A DNA stretch of 64,000 nucleotides from JAWWOL01 sp033851545 (GCA_033851545.1 JAWWOO010000060.1:10719-74718), one strand, 5' to 3'; shown: positions 51,851 through 61,262, counted from the stretch's first letter. Numbers and translations: made by a program. The notes: generated by a model from the letters alone, not told the origin.

Positions 51851-54800
51851 TCAGGAGGCGAGGTCGTCCCGCCAGGCCGCCACCCCTTCGATGACGACCG
51901 GCCGGCCGGCCGTGGTGACCCGGAACAGCAGAGTTCCCTTGGTGGCACGAGAAAACAGGCCGAGCGGGATGATTAAGCGGTGCCGGACGTGGCCGGCGAG
52001 GGACACGTGCTTGATCCGCTTTCCGTTCCAGAACAGGTCGACTGCACCGCAACCCGGGCAGCGCGTCGCGACGAGTGACAGCCGGTGCGCGATGATGCCG
52101 GTCAGCTTGAGCGTCGACCCGCGAGTCGTGCCCCGGCGCCCCACGTGCCCGTACAAGGCGGTGCTGTGAACGGTCGTCCAGCCCTTCGACGCCTTCAGGG
52201 ACCGCGCGGTGAGCGGTGCCGTCACGCAGGATGGTTGGGAGACTGCGCCATTGGCGCCGCGCACCCGCACGCAGGTCGTCTTGCCAGGGGTCAGCTTGAC
52301 GGTCACCTTGCCAGATGCGGTCGGCTTCGAGCTGGCCCAGCCGCCAAACTTTCCTTGCGCACCAGCGGTGCGGCGCTCCCAGCGGTACGGCGGCTGGACA
52401 GCGGCGCCGTGCCAGCCGAAGACCGCCCGGCCGGTCAGGGTGGTGCTGCTCGCCGGCGCCACGAGCCGGATGACGCTGCCGACGACGCGGTTGACGACGA
52501 GGTCGGCCGGGGTGCCGGGCCGTGGCCCGAAGGTGGTCGAGATGACCGTGGCCGCACCATGGTCGCCGACCAGTACGGTCGCGCCCAGGCTGAACAGGTT
52601 GGCCGTCGCGTGTCCGGTGACCACGGTGCCAGCGGTACCGAACGAGGTGTCCACATGGCCGCGCGCCGTGACCCGTACGAGTCCGCTCGTGTTGGTCGAT
52701 CCGCGCTCGTGGCTGATCAGGACCAGCGGCCGCTCGCCCGCAGCGGCGAGGGCCTCGGCCTTGTCCGAGGCGACGGTGTGCACCTTGGCATCGGTCGGGA
52801 TCACCATGGCGCCGGCGCTGCCGAACGCCGGGTCAGCCTGCCCCGTCAGGGTGAGGCGCCGGACGTGGATGTCGGCGGCATAGTCGGCGAGTTCGGCCGG
52901 GTGCTTGCGAACCGTCCAGGCGAGCAGGACCTTGCCGCTCTCGGTGGCGGCGAGCAGCACCTCGCTCTCGGCGGCCTGCCGGACCTTGCCGCCGGTGCCG
53001 AAGCCGCTGTCGCGAGCACCGGACGAACCGATCCGCGCGACCACTCGATCGTCCGCGCTGGAGCCGTCGGTGGAGAACTCCCGCCAGCTCAGGACGACCC
53101 CGCCATCGGGCAGGCCCGCGGTGAGCACGCCCGGGGATCCCGACCGGGCCACGTCCGGCACCATCACGAAACCACCGGCCCCGTACGACGTGTCGATCGC
53201 TCCGGAGGCAGTCAGCCGAAGAACTCCTGCCCGCTCGCCGTCGTCGCTCTGCCGTGCGAGCCCGACCAGGATGGTGCCGCCGACACCATGGGAGACGCCG
53301 CCGAGCGGTGCCTCGGAGAGGTCCGCCACCGGCACCAGCACGCTGCCACCTGGACCGACCGCCGGGTCCGGAGCGCCGAGGGGCGTCAGCCGGGTCAGCA
53401 GCAGACCGCTGTCGTGCACGGAGGGATAGGCGTTGTTGTCCTGGTTGCGCCAGGCGGCGACGTCGATGACACTGTCGTCCGCGGCGACGAGGACATGCTG
53501 CTCGCCGATGCTCTCGCTCTGGCCGGGCGCGTGGCCGCCTGACTCGACCAGCCTCGTGCCACCCACGCCGAAGCTCGGGTCGAGACCACCGTCGGGGAGG
53601 AACCGCGAGAACAGGACCGCGCCCTCGTCGGCGATGCCGCGATTGGATGCCGAGACCGCAGTGACCAGCCGTCCGTGGTGGTCGAGCACCCCGGCGGCGC
53701 CGTCGAGGCTGAACAACCGGCCGTGCACGGCGAGATGGGTGCCGGCCGAGACCCCGAAGGAGCCGTCCAGCGCCCCCGTCGCCCCGCGCCGCTCGACCCG
53801 GACGCCGGGCTGGCTGTCGGAGCCGATGACGATGAGGCCGGCCGGGTCAGGGAGCAGCATCTTCCCGGGATAGAACACGTTGCTCGAGTCGGTGGACCGC
53901 ACGGACGTCGGACGGATGCCATAGTCGGTGTCGGGCTGGCCGGTCGCGTCGAGTGCGCTGAGCGACAGACCCTGGAGGCACTGGGTCGCGACGACGGTGC
54001 GCTCGGGGGTGCCGGCCAGGTCGATCATCGTGGGATAGCCGCAAGGATCCGGTACGGCGACCGCGGCGTCGCCGTAGCCGGTGTCGACGGAACCGTCCGC
54101 CAGCAGCCGGGACACAGTTGCATAGCCGTGGTCGAACAGCACCCGGCCGTCGGCCAGTGCCAGGATGCGTGCCGCTCCACCGGCCGGACCGGCCAGGGCG
54201 ATGCCGTCACCACCGCCGAACGAGGGGTCGGGCGCACCGTTGGGGAGCAGGCGGACCACGGCAGCTGGATTGGTGCCCATGCCGACGACCAGCCGGCCGT
54301 CGGCCAGCCGCTGGGCGTCGAGGCTGCAACAGCTGCCGACCGAGGCCGGCAATGTGAGCTGGCGCATTCCCTGCGCCCCGAAAGCCGTATCGGCCGCGCC
54401 CGTCGCGAGCAGCCGCCACACCACAAGGACGAAGCCGCCGCTGCCCGAGCAGTGGCCGAGTACGAGCATCGACCCAGCAGCGTCGGGCAGCACCTCTGAG
54501 AGCTCATCAGGGCCCGCAGGGCAGGCCGACGGTTTGGCCGGCACGGCGATGCCACCCGTGCCAAAACCGTTGTCGACGCCTCCGGTGCCCGACCGGCGCA
54601 TGACGACCGGCCGGCTTCCCCCGCCGAGCAGCGGTTGCTGACCGACGAGCAGGATGCGGTCGGAGGGATCGACAGCCACGTTGTTCGGGACGAAGCTGTC
54701 CGGCGTGCCGGGCAGGGCCGACAGCACGGGCTGTACCAGGCCTCCCTCACCGAAACCGGCGCGCGGCGTGCCGTCGGCCGCGAGCCTGGCCAACGACCAC

Positions 54801-55090
54801 CCGCCGACCTCGGCGTTGCAGCAGCCCCAGACGACGTGGGCCGGCTCCAGTGCCAGGACGAGGTCGCCGTCAGGGGCGCGCGTCGACCCGGCCACCCGTG
54901 CGCGCAGCTCGCCCGCATAGTGCTGCCTGACGGTGCCTTGGTTGCCGAACGACGGGTCGAGCCACGGGTCGGGCGCGGGGGCCACAGCGGGAACCGCGGC
55001 GACAGCGGGGGCTGCGGTGGAGAGCGTGCCCAGGACCAGCAGCAGGGCGACACCGGAGGCACGCAGGCTCAGCCCTGCTCGGGAAACCAT
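51851..55090 (-). CDS. Large secreted delta-60 repeat beta-propeller protein
   Basis: 1079 residues. Signal peptide MVSRAGLSLRASGVALLLVLGTLSTAAPAVAA. About fourteen delta-60 (DUF5122-type) repeats, marked by DPSFGNQGTV, DNGFGTGGIAV, DTAFGAQGMRQL, DPSFGGGDG, DTGYGDAAV, DPSFGVGGTRLV, DTSYGAGGFVMV, DSGFGTGGKV, DPAFGSAGAMVI and DTSFGTAGTVV, one every 45-60 residues. The C-terminal 230 residues form Ig-like and jelly-roll-like strands with Cys pairs (TTCVRVRG...PSCVTAP, RCPGCGAV). Cell-envelope or secreted, probably adhesive or ligand-binding. No anchor motif seen. Confidence 0.88.
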   Translation of the reverse strand: MVSRAGLSLRASGVALLLVLGTLSTAAPAVAAVPAVAPAPDPWLDPSFGNQGTVRQHYAGELRARVAGSTRAPDGDLVLALEPAHVVWGCCNAEVGGWSLARLAADGTPRAGFGEGGLVQPVLSALPGTPDSFVPNNVAVDPSDRILLVGQQPLLGGGSRPVVMRRSGTGGVDNGFGTGGIAVPAKPSACPAGPDELSEVLPDAAGSMLVLGHCSGSGGFVLVVWRLLATGAADTAFGAQGMRQLTLPASVGSCCSLDAQRLADGRLVVGMGTNPAAVVRLLPNGAPDPSFGGGDGIALAGPAGGAARILALADGRVLFDHGYATVSRLLADGSVDTGYGDAAVAVPDPCGYPTMIDLAGTPERTVVATQCLQGLSLSALDATGQPDTDYGIRPTSVRSTDSSNVFYPGKMLLPDPAGLIVIGSDSQPGVRVERRGATGALDGSFGVSAGTHLAVHGRLFSLDGAAGVLDHHGRLVTAVSASNRGIADEGAVLFSRFLPDGGLDPSFGVGGTRLVESGGHAPGQSESIGEQHVLVAADDSVIDVAAWRNQDNNAYPSVHDSGLLLTRLTPLGAPDPAVGPGGSVLVPVADLSEAPLGGVSHGVGGTILVGLARQSDDGERAGVLRLTASGAIDTSYGAGGFVMVPDVARSGSPGVLTAGLPDGGVVLSWREFSTDGSSADDRVVARIGSSGARDSGFGTGGKVRQAAESEVLLAATESGKVLLAWTVRKHPAELADYAADIHVRRLTLTGQADPAFGSAGAMVIPTDAKVHTVASDKAEALAAAGERPLVLISHERGSTNTSGLVRVTARGHVDTSFGTAGTVVTGHATANLFSLGATVLVGDHGAATVISTTFGPRPGTPADLVVNRVVGSVIRLVAPASSTTLTGRAVFGWHGAAVQPPYRWERRTAGAQGKFGGWASSKPTASGKVTVKLTPGKTTCVRVRGANGAVSQPSCVTAPLTARSLKASKGWTTVHSTALYGHVGRRGTTRGSTLKLTGIIAHRLSLVATRCPGCGAVDLFWNGKRIKHVSLAGHVRHRLIIPLGLFSRATKGTLLFRVTTAGRPVVIEGVAAWRDDLAS

Positions 55091-55159
55091 GCCGGACTAT
55101 CGCACGGGACAGCGGGCGTGACCAGCGGCGCTGATCTGGTCCTTTGGGACCATGGCGGG

Positions 55160-55256
55160 TGGCACCGTTCGTCGAACGGCGACTGCGACAGGGTCGGCGA
55201 CGCCGAACCGGGCCAGGTAGGTGACCGTTGCGGTGTGCCGGTCGGGGTTCGGCAAG
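55160..55256 (+). repeat. Dispersed intergenic repeat, full copy
   Basis: AACGGCGACTGCGACAGGGT as core, TTGCGGTGTGCCGGTCGGGG then TTCGGC as right arm. About 90 bp, upstream of the delta-60 gene. Confidence 0.85.
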
Positions 55257-55357
55257 CGGAGCCCACCAACGCCTCGCTCGGGGCGCACCGCGATACATCC
55301 ACAGTTCAGCCTCACATCAAGAACACCACTGCCCCGTGCGGCCCGCGCCTGACGGGA

Positions 55358-55681
55358 CTAACCCGGTGGCCAGTTGCGCCTATCGCCACGTTCCATGGAT
55401 TCCTGCGTCGGCACCATCGCTCGAACCGACCGTTCGAGTGCGCGTTCCGGCGCCACAGCGTTCACCCCGAGCATCAGGAGGAACGCAAGACCGGAACCGA
55501 GGCTAATCCACAACCAGGGACCGCCTGCCAATGCGACAAAGCCACCTATGACCACGGCCATGACCATGGCCATGGAGACAACCCATGTCCACCGTTTAAA
55601 CGGACTGTTGACCCACGCCGGACGTTGAGACCGCAGAAAGTCAAGTTCGCGCTGTTGACCTGCGTCCAAGGGCTCCACCGA
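55358..55681 (-). CDS. Small two-helix membrane protein
   Basis: 107 residues from GTG at 55681 (EPLDAGQQRELDFLRSQRP); an ATG at 55729 is the longer alternative. Soluble N-terminus, then WTWVVSMAMVMAVVIGGFVALAGGPWLWISLGSGLAFLLMLGV (two helices) and a polar tail. The layout resembles DUF3040 proteins, common in actinobacteria, but similarity is weak. Confidence 0.6.
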   Translation of the reverse strand, partial: SVEPLDAGQQRELDFLRSQRPAWVNSPFKRWTWVVSMAMVMAVVIGGFVALAGGPWLWISLGSGLAFLLMLGVNAVAPERALERSVRAMVPTQESMERGDRRNWPPG

Positions 55682-55907
55682 TCCAGTGTGCCGCGGAGAA
55701 CGGGCATCCGCGAGCAACGTCAAGATCATCTGACGATCACGTGACAGATCCCGCCGCCCGCGGGCTGTCCGTGCCCGACACGCAGCATCAACGCGACTTC
55801 TTGGCAAGCTCTGCTGCCCGACAGGAAGACTCCATGGTCAGCCCAATAGACCAGAGACGCCGGCACGGCGGGCCGCGCCGGGGCTGGCTGCGGCTCCGCG
55901 CCGGCGA

Positions 55908-55932
55908 CGCCGTCCCGATCGCCGATCGAGAG
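55908..55932 (+). repeat. Dispersed repeat, left core only
   Basis: CGTCCCGATCGCCGATCGAG followed by AGCTG; the same CCCGATCGCCGATCG start as the copies at 26821 and 36127. Confidence 0.65.
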
Positions 55933-56092
55933 CTGGGGGCCCATCGCGACCGGTGGGATCCCGGCGCACCCGGTCAACCCGCAGGGTTTCGACCAGCGCC
56001 TGGCGAACGTGGGCGAACCGCCGCCCGTCGGACCCACCAGGCAATATCGTGCACACCGACAGTGCTCGAGGGTCGACCGAGAGGCACCACCG

Positions 56093-56860
56093 ATGAAGCG
56101 ACTCCTGTACGTGGTGCCGGTGCTTGTGCTGGGCCTCGCCGCGTGTTCCAGCAACAAAGGCACGGCGACTCCGCCCTCGACGTCCGTCCCGGTCACGCCG
56201 GCGGCGGCGGCCACCACGCCCGCGGCATCCACGACTCCGGCCCAGGCGCCCGCGGCCACGTCACCTGTCGCCACCCCGTCCTCCGCGAGCCCGACCCCGG
56301 TCAAGACCAAGCCGGCCGTACCCAACGTCAAGGCGCAGGTGCTCGCCCTGAGTGATCTGCCCGCCGGCTGGTCGAAGCACAAGATCGACAACAGCACCGA
56401 CGGCGAGCCGGCCTGCTTCAAGGCCCTCGTCGCGGACACCCATGAGCCGCTGGCCAAGGCTCAGGTCGAATATCAGGGGACTCCCAACGGCTTGCCTCTG
56501 CTAGACGAGGAGATCGCCTATGACCCCAAGGCTGCGGCATCGGAGTTCACCAAGGCGGTGAAGGCGCTCGACCGCTGCGGCAAGATCAGCGTCAAGACGA
56601 ACGGGACGACCTTGTCCGGTGCGATGGGTGCGATGTCCTTCCCGAAGATGGGAGACCAGACCAAGGCCTATCAGCTGACTCTCTCCGGTGTCGTCCGCGG
56701 CGTCCGGGTCACCGCCGGCTTCGACATCCTCGTGCTGCGCGTGGGCGCGGAGGATGTGTCGCTGCTCTACTCGACTTTCGGGGCGCCGGACATCCGAGAG
56801 TTCCAGGGAGCAGCCAAGCTGGTCATGGACAAGATCAACGGTGCGGGCACGACGGCCTGA
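56093..56860 (+). CDS. Lipoprotein of unknown function
   Basis: 255 residues from ATG at 56093. Signal MKRLLYVVPVLVLGLAAC, lipobox GLAAC. The linker of about 55 residues is nearly all Ala/Thr/Pro/Ser. The mature domain includes ALSDLPAGWSKHKI, then YDPKAAASEFTKAVKALDRCGKISV and GADVSLLYSTFG-like strands. The pattern L-x-L-x-D-L-P-x-G-W followed by a Cys pair is typical of an actinobacterial lipoprotein group related to LpqN/PknH-sensor-like domains; this is tentative. Confidence 0.75.
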   Translation: MKRLLYVVPVLVLGLAACSSNKGTATPPSTSVPVTPAAAATTPAASTTPAQAPAATSPVATPSSASPTPVKTKPAVPNVKAQVLALSDLPAGWSKHKIDNSTDGEPACFKALVADTHEPLAKAQVEYQGTPNGLPLLDEEIAYDPKAAASEFTKAVKALDRCGKISVKTNGTTLSGAMGAMSFPKMGDQTKAYQLTLSGVVRGVRVTAGFDILVLRVGAEDVSLLYSTFGAPDIREFQGAAKLVMDKINGAGTTA

Positions 56861-56921
56861 CAGCCCGCTAGCCGAACGCCTGCCGGCACAACCACGGCCT
56901 ACGCCGGCCTTCCGGGGCGCC

Positions 56922-56968
56922 TCGTCCCGATGAGGGGCCCGGTACCGGTTAACGACGGCAATCGGGAC
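56922..56968 (+). repeat. Dispersed repeat, left half with outer extension
   Basis: CGTCCCGATGAGGGGCCCGG, TACCGGTTAACGACGGCAAT and CGGGAC. The outer block GTCCCGATGAGGG matches the copies at 21385 and 49677. Confidence 0.75.
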
Positions 56969-57209
56969 AAGATCGACGTCGCCGCAGGGGATCGCCACCG
57001 GTACACCTTTGCCCCCGGCGCTCCGCGCTGGCGTCCGTGGTTACAGGCAGGCTCTACACGGCGCCGGCCTCCGTGCCGGCACGCTTTCGCGCCCGCGGTG
57101 GGACCTTGCCACGACGAACGAGGCCGTCTCGCTCAGTCTGGATAGGACACACCTAGTAGGGACGACCTCTGACAGGATCGCGAGCGGACAGTCACGGGAG
57201 GACTGCCTT

Positions 57210-57247
57210 GTGGACAACTCGTTTCCGCGGAAACGAGTTGTCCACAG
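57210..57247. promoter_or_regulatory. 38-bp perfect palindrome with two inverted DnaA-box-like sites
   Basis: TGTGGACAACTCGTTTCCG followed directly by its exact reverse complement. Each end is TTGTCCACA, identical to the actinobacterial DnaA-box consensus, facing each other 20 bp apart. It lies in the 430-bp space between convergent genes, so it could also act as a hairpin terminator. There is no AT-rich stretch or dnaA/dnaN nearby, so it is not a replication origin. Confidence 0.75.
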
Positions 57248-57290
57248 CGCTCGGCCTGGCGCGGGCTGGGGAGAGCCGCTGGGACGGCTG

Positions 57291-58130
57291 CTAGGCCCCC
57301 GTCTTCGTGTAGCAGCTCATCGTGCCGTTCGTCAGGATGTCGAGTGAGCCTTCGCCCTGGAAGTCCGATACGGCGGTCACCCAGTAGTCCGTACCGGGGT
57401 GCACAGTGACGTTCATCGTGGTCAGGGCACCGCCTGCGAAGGTGGCCGTCACGTCGTCACCCCCTTCGTCCCGCGAGACCAGGACGTGGATTTTCGCGGT
57501 GCCGCCCACGCTGACGAGCTGCGCGTCGCTCACCCCCATCACCAGGTGCAGGGAGCGACACGTGGTCCCGGTCACGAGGTAGGCCTGCCGTGCACCCTGA
57601 GTCTCAGTCCGCTGCGGATCCCGCAGGGGCGCCCCGATGTCCAGGACCCAGGGGAACTGACTGGCACCGACGATGCTGGTGCCGGCATCGGGCGCACAAG
57701 TCACCCAGTCCCTGTCCTCGGTATAGATGTTCGGCGCCGAACAGATGCCGGAAATCGGGATGTTCGCATAGGCCTTGCTGTTTCGCCGCACCGCCACGAG
57801 CGCCTTGCCGTGCCTGTCGAGCACCACGAGGCGGAACGAGTAGACGCCGATGGCCGACGGCCTCACCGCACTATGCCCGGACTTCCCGTGCAGGAACTTC
57901 ACCGTCGTCCAGCGCTTCGGTGTTCCCATGAAGCGCTGTAGGGCCAGCTTGCCGCCCGTCGGGATGTAGGCGTCGGTGTAGGAGTAGGTGAACAGACCCC
58001 TCACGGCGGTAGCTGACGCCGCCATCTTGAAGGTGATCTTCGGCTTCGGCGTGGCAGCGGTGACAGGGGCCGCCAGCCCGGTGACAAGAGCGAAGCTGGT
58101 CATCATTGTCATGAACCGGGCATACCGCAT
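57291..58130 (-). CDS. Secreted protein of unknown function
   Basis: 279 residues from ATG at 58130, preceded by GGAGGGCACT. Signal peptide MRYARFMTMMTSFALVTGLAAPVTA. Mature part: a first Ig-like beta domain (ITFKMAASATAVRGLFTYSY ... VYSFRLVVLDRHGKALV), then a second domain with Cys (GICSAPN, WVTCAPDAG, TTCRSLHLV, MSCYTKTGA). No catalytic motif. Monocistronic. Confidence 0.72.
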   Translation of the reverse strand: MRYARFMTMMTSFALVTGLAAPVTAATPKPKITFKMAASATAVRGLFTYSYTDAYIPTGGKLALQRFMGTPKRWTTVKFLHGKSGHSAVRPSAIGVYSFRLVVLDRHGKALVAVRRNSKAYANIPISGICSAPNIYTEDRDWVTCAPDAGTSIVGASQFPWVLDIGAPLRDPQRTETQGARQAYLVTGTTCRSLHLVMGVSDAQLVSVGGTAKIHVLVSRDEGGDDVTATFAGGALTTMNVTVHPGTDYWVTAVSDFQGEGSLDILTNGTMSCYTKTGA

Positions 58131-58201
58131 AGTGCCCTCCGGGGGCCTTGGTCCCTGCACCGTACCCCCATCGGCGAACGGCACGTCGGCACGCGTTCCG
58201 C

Positions 58202-58528
58202 TCAGTCGCCCTGGAAGGCCAGCCGGGCACCTGGCAACTGGGCGCAGTGGGAGGCGAGGAGCCTCAGTCGACGCAGACCGTTGCCCTCCGGTCCTGGTCG
58301 TGCGTGAGGACCCAGATTGTCGATGTCGGCGATGAGTCGGGGCATGTCGACGGCCGTAAGTGCCAGTGTTCCGAACGGGTCGACGCGGCCCAGAACGGAG
58401 GCTGAGCCCGTGCCGCTGCGGTCGAGGAGGTCATCGAAGTCACCCGCGGCATTGAAGGAGAGCCCGTCACTGTCGTCGAGCTGCACGAAAGTGTCCTCTG
58501 CGTCGAACAGTTCCGCCCTGACGCCCAT
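58202..58528 (-). CDS. Hypothetical small soluble protein
   Basis: 108 residues from ATG at 58528 (MGVRAELFDAEDTFVQLDDSDGLSF), very acidic in the first half, helical in the second. No recognised domain. Divergent from the FRG-domain gene, with a repeat core (GCAGCCGATCCCTCACCGGG, about 58582-58601) between them. Confidence 0.55.
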   Translation of the reverse strand: MGVRAELFDAEDTFVQLDDSDGLSFNAAGDFDDLLDRSGTGSASVLGRVDPFGTLALTAVDMPRLIADIDNLGPHARPGPEGNGLRRLRLLASHCAQLPGARLAFQGD

Positions 58529-58655
58529 CCGCAGAGTGTCCCAGGCGCACCGCCGCACTCACCACACAGGCCGACGCGTCGCAGCAGCCGATCCCTCACC
58601 GGGGCCGGGCGGACGGCGCGCCGATCCTGTGTCGACACCGCAGCATGCGCCCCCA

Positions 58656-59597
58656 ATGATTGCGGTTCTCTACAGTGAGTCCGTGAAGCCGCCGAGGTTT
58701 GATGACTGGCTCGCCCACGGGTGGGGCATCCAGGTGGAGACGCCCAACCAACTGCTTCGCCTGATTAGCCATATCGCCCTGCTCGCCCAGGACAGGACCT
58801 ACGCCTGGCGGGGGCAAAGCGATGCCACGCACGACTTCAGCTCGTCTCTGTACCGTCGGCTTGGCAAGCGCGGCATCGAGGTCACTGAAGAGCTGATGCG
58901 GGCTGCGGAGCTGGAGATCCTCGTCGAGGCTCGCACATGGGGGCTGGGTCGTGACCTTGGTCCGTCCGCAACGGATCTGCACCTACTGGCCGTACTCCAG
59001 CACCATGGAGTGCCAACCCGCTTGATCGACGTGACCTCCAACCCCATGACCGCGCTCTGGTTCGCCACCGAGGAGCACCGATTCGCCGAGACCGGCGCCG
59101 TTAGGCGGACGCCTGGCGTCATGTTCGCAGTGGACGTTACGAACACAGACTGGTACGAGACGTTCCAGCATTCCGGGCATACAACGTGGGGTCACCTCGA
59201 GGAGCCCCTTGCGGCGTCGTACAAGCACGCACTTGACAAGTCGTCCACGGAAAGGTCCATGTTCCGGGCCTTTCCCGCCCTCCCCGACGAACGGATGAAG
59301 GCGCAGGAGGGTTTCTTCCTGGGGGCAGCTGTACCGAGGAGACACAAGGCACCCGGGATCTTGGGGCTGAACCCCCTCGGTCCCGCTCCTGGGGAAGACA
59401 AGTTGAAGAAGTTGTTGCGGAGCGAGACCGGACCCGGTCGCCCTGTAAACCTGCCGTTCTGCGCGATCGTGATTCCAGCAGCGGTCAAGGACAAGCTGCG
59501 GGACCCCCTTAAGCGAACCTACAATCGCAGACGGCGAGTTCTATTCCCTGACGTCGATGGCTTCCGGGATGCCTTCCTCCGAGATCAATTGGACTAG
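58656..59597 (+). CDS. FRG-domain protein
   Basis: 313 residues from ATG at 58656; a GTG at 58683 is possible. FRG signatures: YAWRGQSD (Trp51-Arg-Gly), then QHHGVPTRLIDVTSNPMTALWFA (115-137), and QEGFFLGAA near residue 215. The FRG domain is named for its F/Y-R-G motif and has been linked to antiphage and toxin-like functions, with no settled biochemical role. No signal peptide. Base composition in the gene is slightly lower in G+C than in its neighbours, which fits transfer. Confidence 0.88.
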   Translation: MIAVLYSESVKPPRFDDWLAHGWGIQVETPNQLLRLISHIALLAQDRTYAWRGQSDATHDFSSSLYRRLGKRGIEVTEELMRAAELEILVEARTWGLGRDLGPSATDLHLLAVLQHHGVPTRLIDVTSNPMTALWFATEEHRFAETGAVRRTPGVMFAVDVTNTDWYETFQHSGHTTWGHLEEPLAASYKHALDKSSTERSMFRAFPALPDERMKAQEGFFLGAAVPRRHKAPGILGLNPLGPAPGEDKLKKLLRSETGPGRPVNLPFCAIVIPAAVKDKLRDPLKRTYNRRRRVLFPDVDGFRDAFLRDQLD

Positions 59598-59704
59598 CAG
59601 CGTCAACAGCCCGCACTGACGGCCACGTCGGAAACCGAGACCACCTCCCCGACCAGCAGGAATCGCGACAGCCGCATCTCGGCCGTCAAACCCTTGGCAG
59701 CCGC

Positions 59705-59745
59705 CGGTTGCGCCCATGAAGGGCCCTGTTCCCGGCCGCCGATCG
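59705..59745 (+). repeat. Dispersed repeat, left half with outer extension
   Basis: ATGAAGGGCCCTGTTCCCGG, then CCGCCGATCGTCATCCGGG. It parallels the block ATGAGGGTCCCGTTCCCGG of other copies. It lies in the 348-bp gap 59598-59945, which holds nothing else recognised. Confidence 0.65.
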
Positions 59746-59945
59746 TCATCCGGGGCTGGCCTCCTGCACAGCGACGGGGGTTCGTGAAGCGGGCTAGCTC
59801 GTCGCCCGTGTCAGTGGGCCCTGGGCTCGGAGCGCTGACCTGTTACCGAGTCGCGGCGTTCAACCTCGGCGGCCACCTGGGTCGCGAACCCGTTGGGCAC
59901 GTGCGGCGTCCTGGCGGGTGTGAGCGACACCGTGGTGGCACAGCC

Positions 59946-61208
59946 GTGAACGGGAAGCTGCGTGGATGGGCTGCTGCGGGGTTGGCGCTGTCCCTGACGG
60001 CTTGCCAGGCGTCTCGGCCGTCGACAGTCTCGACGACCGTGCAGCCGCACCCCAGCCCCGTCGGCGTCTCCTCGTTGGTATCCGCTCCGACGTCCGTTGC
60101 GATCGCGTCAGCCAGCCGCCCCGGTCCGACCACTGACACCTCGACCGCCGCGGTAGCAACGAGATCCACCGCGACGCCCACGGCCCCAGCGCCTGCCGGG
60201 CGGAAGTCACCGGTCGCTGTCGGGGCGGCGAACACGCGGGATGTCGGTGTGCTGATGCAGACCTGCCCGGGAACGGGTTGCGAGTACCGGATGGCCCGGA
60301 GCGCCGACGCCGGCGCGACCTGGCACCTGGGCGGCCTGGTCACCCGAGACAAGCCGCCCGCCGGTGACAGCGGCGGCTACTCCAGCCTGTCCGGCCTACT
60401 GGCCACTGACTCCGAGCACTGGTACGCCTGGGGGCAGCGAGGTCTCTGGGTTTCAGCCGACGCGGGCGCCTCCTGGCACCACATCCGTACTGGTGGCCAG
60501 GTGTCTTCGGTGACCGCGGCCCCCACCGGGGTGTGGGCCCTTCACGTCAGCTGCACGGGTACCCCGGTCACGTGCAGCAATACGGCCTTCACGTTCGACC
60601 GTGCGGGCCGGCTCACCACGACCTCAGCCCTGGGCTGGCTGTCCTCGACCAGCGCCGTGACCCAGCTGCTGCGCGTGGGGAACCAGACCTACGCAACGCT
60701 GTGGTCGTGGGCCAAGACGGGCAACAAGGCCACGCTGGCCCTGCTGCGCAACAATGACCCGTACTTGTCCCCTGTGGCCATCCGTCCGCTGCCAGCAGCA
60801 AGTCGGACACTGGCAGCCGACGGCGCACACCTGGACCTGCTGGCAGCCTGGGACCCCGCGGCGGGTAGCCAGGACAAGATGTTCTACCGGTCCGAGGACG
60901 GCGGGCGCTCCTGGCAGCGGCTGCCAGACCCGTCCGCGCAGGGGTACGCCACGGACCTCAGTGTGCCCAGCCCGGGCCTGCTGTGGCGCTACGGCGACCG
61001 GTTCGCTCTCTACCGCAGCACCGACGGCGGCCACAGCTGGACGGCGCTGCTCGCCACGCACATCGGCGACGGCGGCTACCCGCTCAAGGGGTTCGCCGCC
61101 CAACAGGACTCCGCATGGGCCGCGTCGTTCCACGACGACGGCGACACTCCCGGCGTGTGGGTTACCCGCGACGGGGGCGACCACTGGACCTTCGGCCCGT
61201 TGCCGTAG
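59946..61208 (+). CDS. BNR/sialidase-like beta-propeller lipoprotein
   Basis: 420 residues from GTG at 59946. Signal NGKLRGWAAAGLALSLTAC, lipobox SLTAC, then a Ser/Thr/Pro/Ala linker of about 75 residues. Blades: SADAGATWHLGG, SADAGASWHHI, SEDGGRSWQRL, STDGGHSWTAL and TRDGGDHWTFGP. The segment VGVLMQTCPGTGCEYRMARS matches GAVLMRACLPGPACTYRVDT in the gene at 49958, so the two are paralogues with the same Cys pair before the first blade. Confidence 0.85.
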   Translation: MNGKLRGWAAAGLALSLTACQASRPSTVSTTVQPHPSPVGVSSLVSAPTSVAIASASRPGPTTDTSTAAVATRSTATPTAPAPAGRKSPVAVGAANTRDVGVLMQTCPGTGCEYRMARSADAGATWHLGGLVTRDKPPAGDSGGYSSLSGLLATDSEHWYAWGQRGLWVSADAGASWHHIRTGGQVSSVTAAPTGVWALHVSCTGTPVTCSNTAFTFDRAGRLTTTSALGWLSSTSAVTQLLRVGNQTYATLWSWAKTGNKATLALLRNNDPYLSPVAIRPLPAASRTLAADGAHLDLLAAWDPAAGSQDKMFYRSEDGGRSWQRLPDPSAQGYATDLSVPSPGLLWRYGDRFALYRSTDGGHSWTALLATHIGDGGYPLKGFAAQQDSAWAASFHDDGDTPGVWVTRDGGDHWTFGPLP

Positions 61209-61242
61209 CTGGCGCCACTGCGGCTTCGGGCCTCCAGCTCGC

Positions 61243-61262
61243 CGCAGTTGTCGATCGGCTAG
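61243..61262 (+). repeat. Dispersed repeat core at a gene's stop codon
   Basis: CGCAGTTGTCGATCGGCTAG. The CTA is the stop codon (TAG on the minus strand) of the GNAT gene, so the core begins directly at the end of that gene. Confidence 0.7.

Noticed and set aside
57210..57247. Replication origin
   Set aside because: There are only two DnaA-box-like sites, no AT-rich unwinding region, and no dnaA, dnaN or gyrB nearby.
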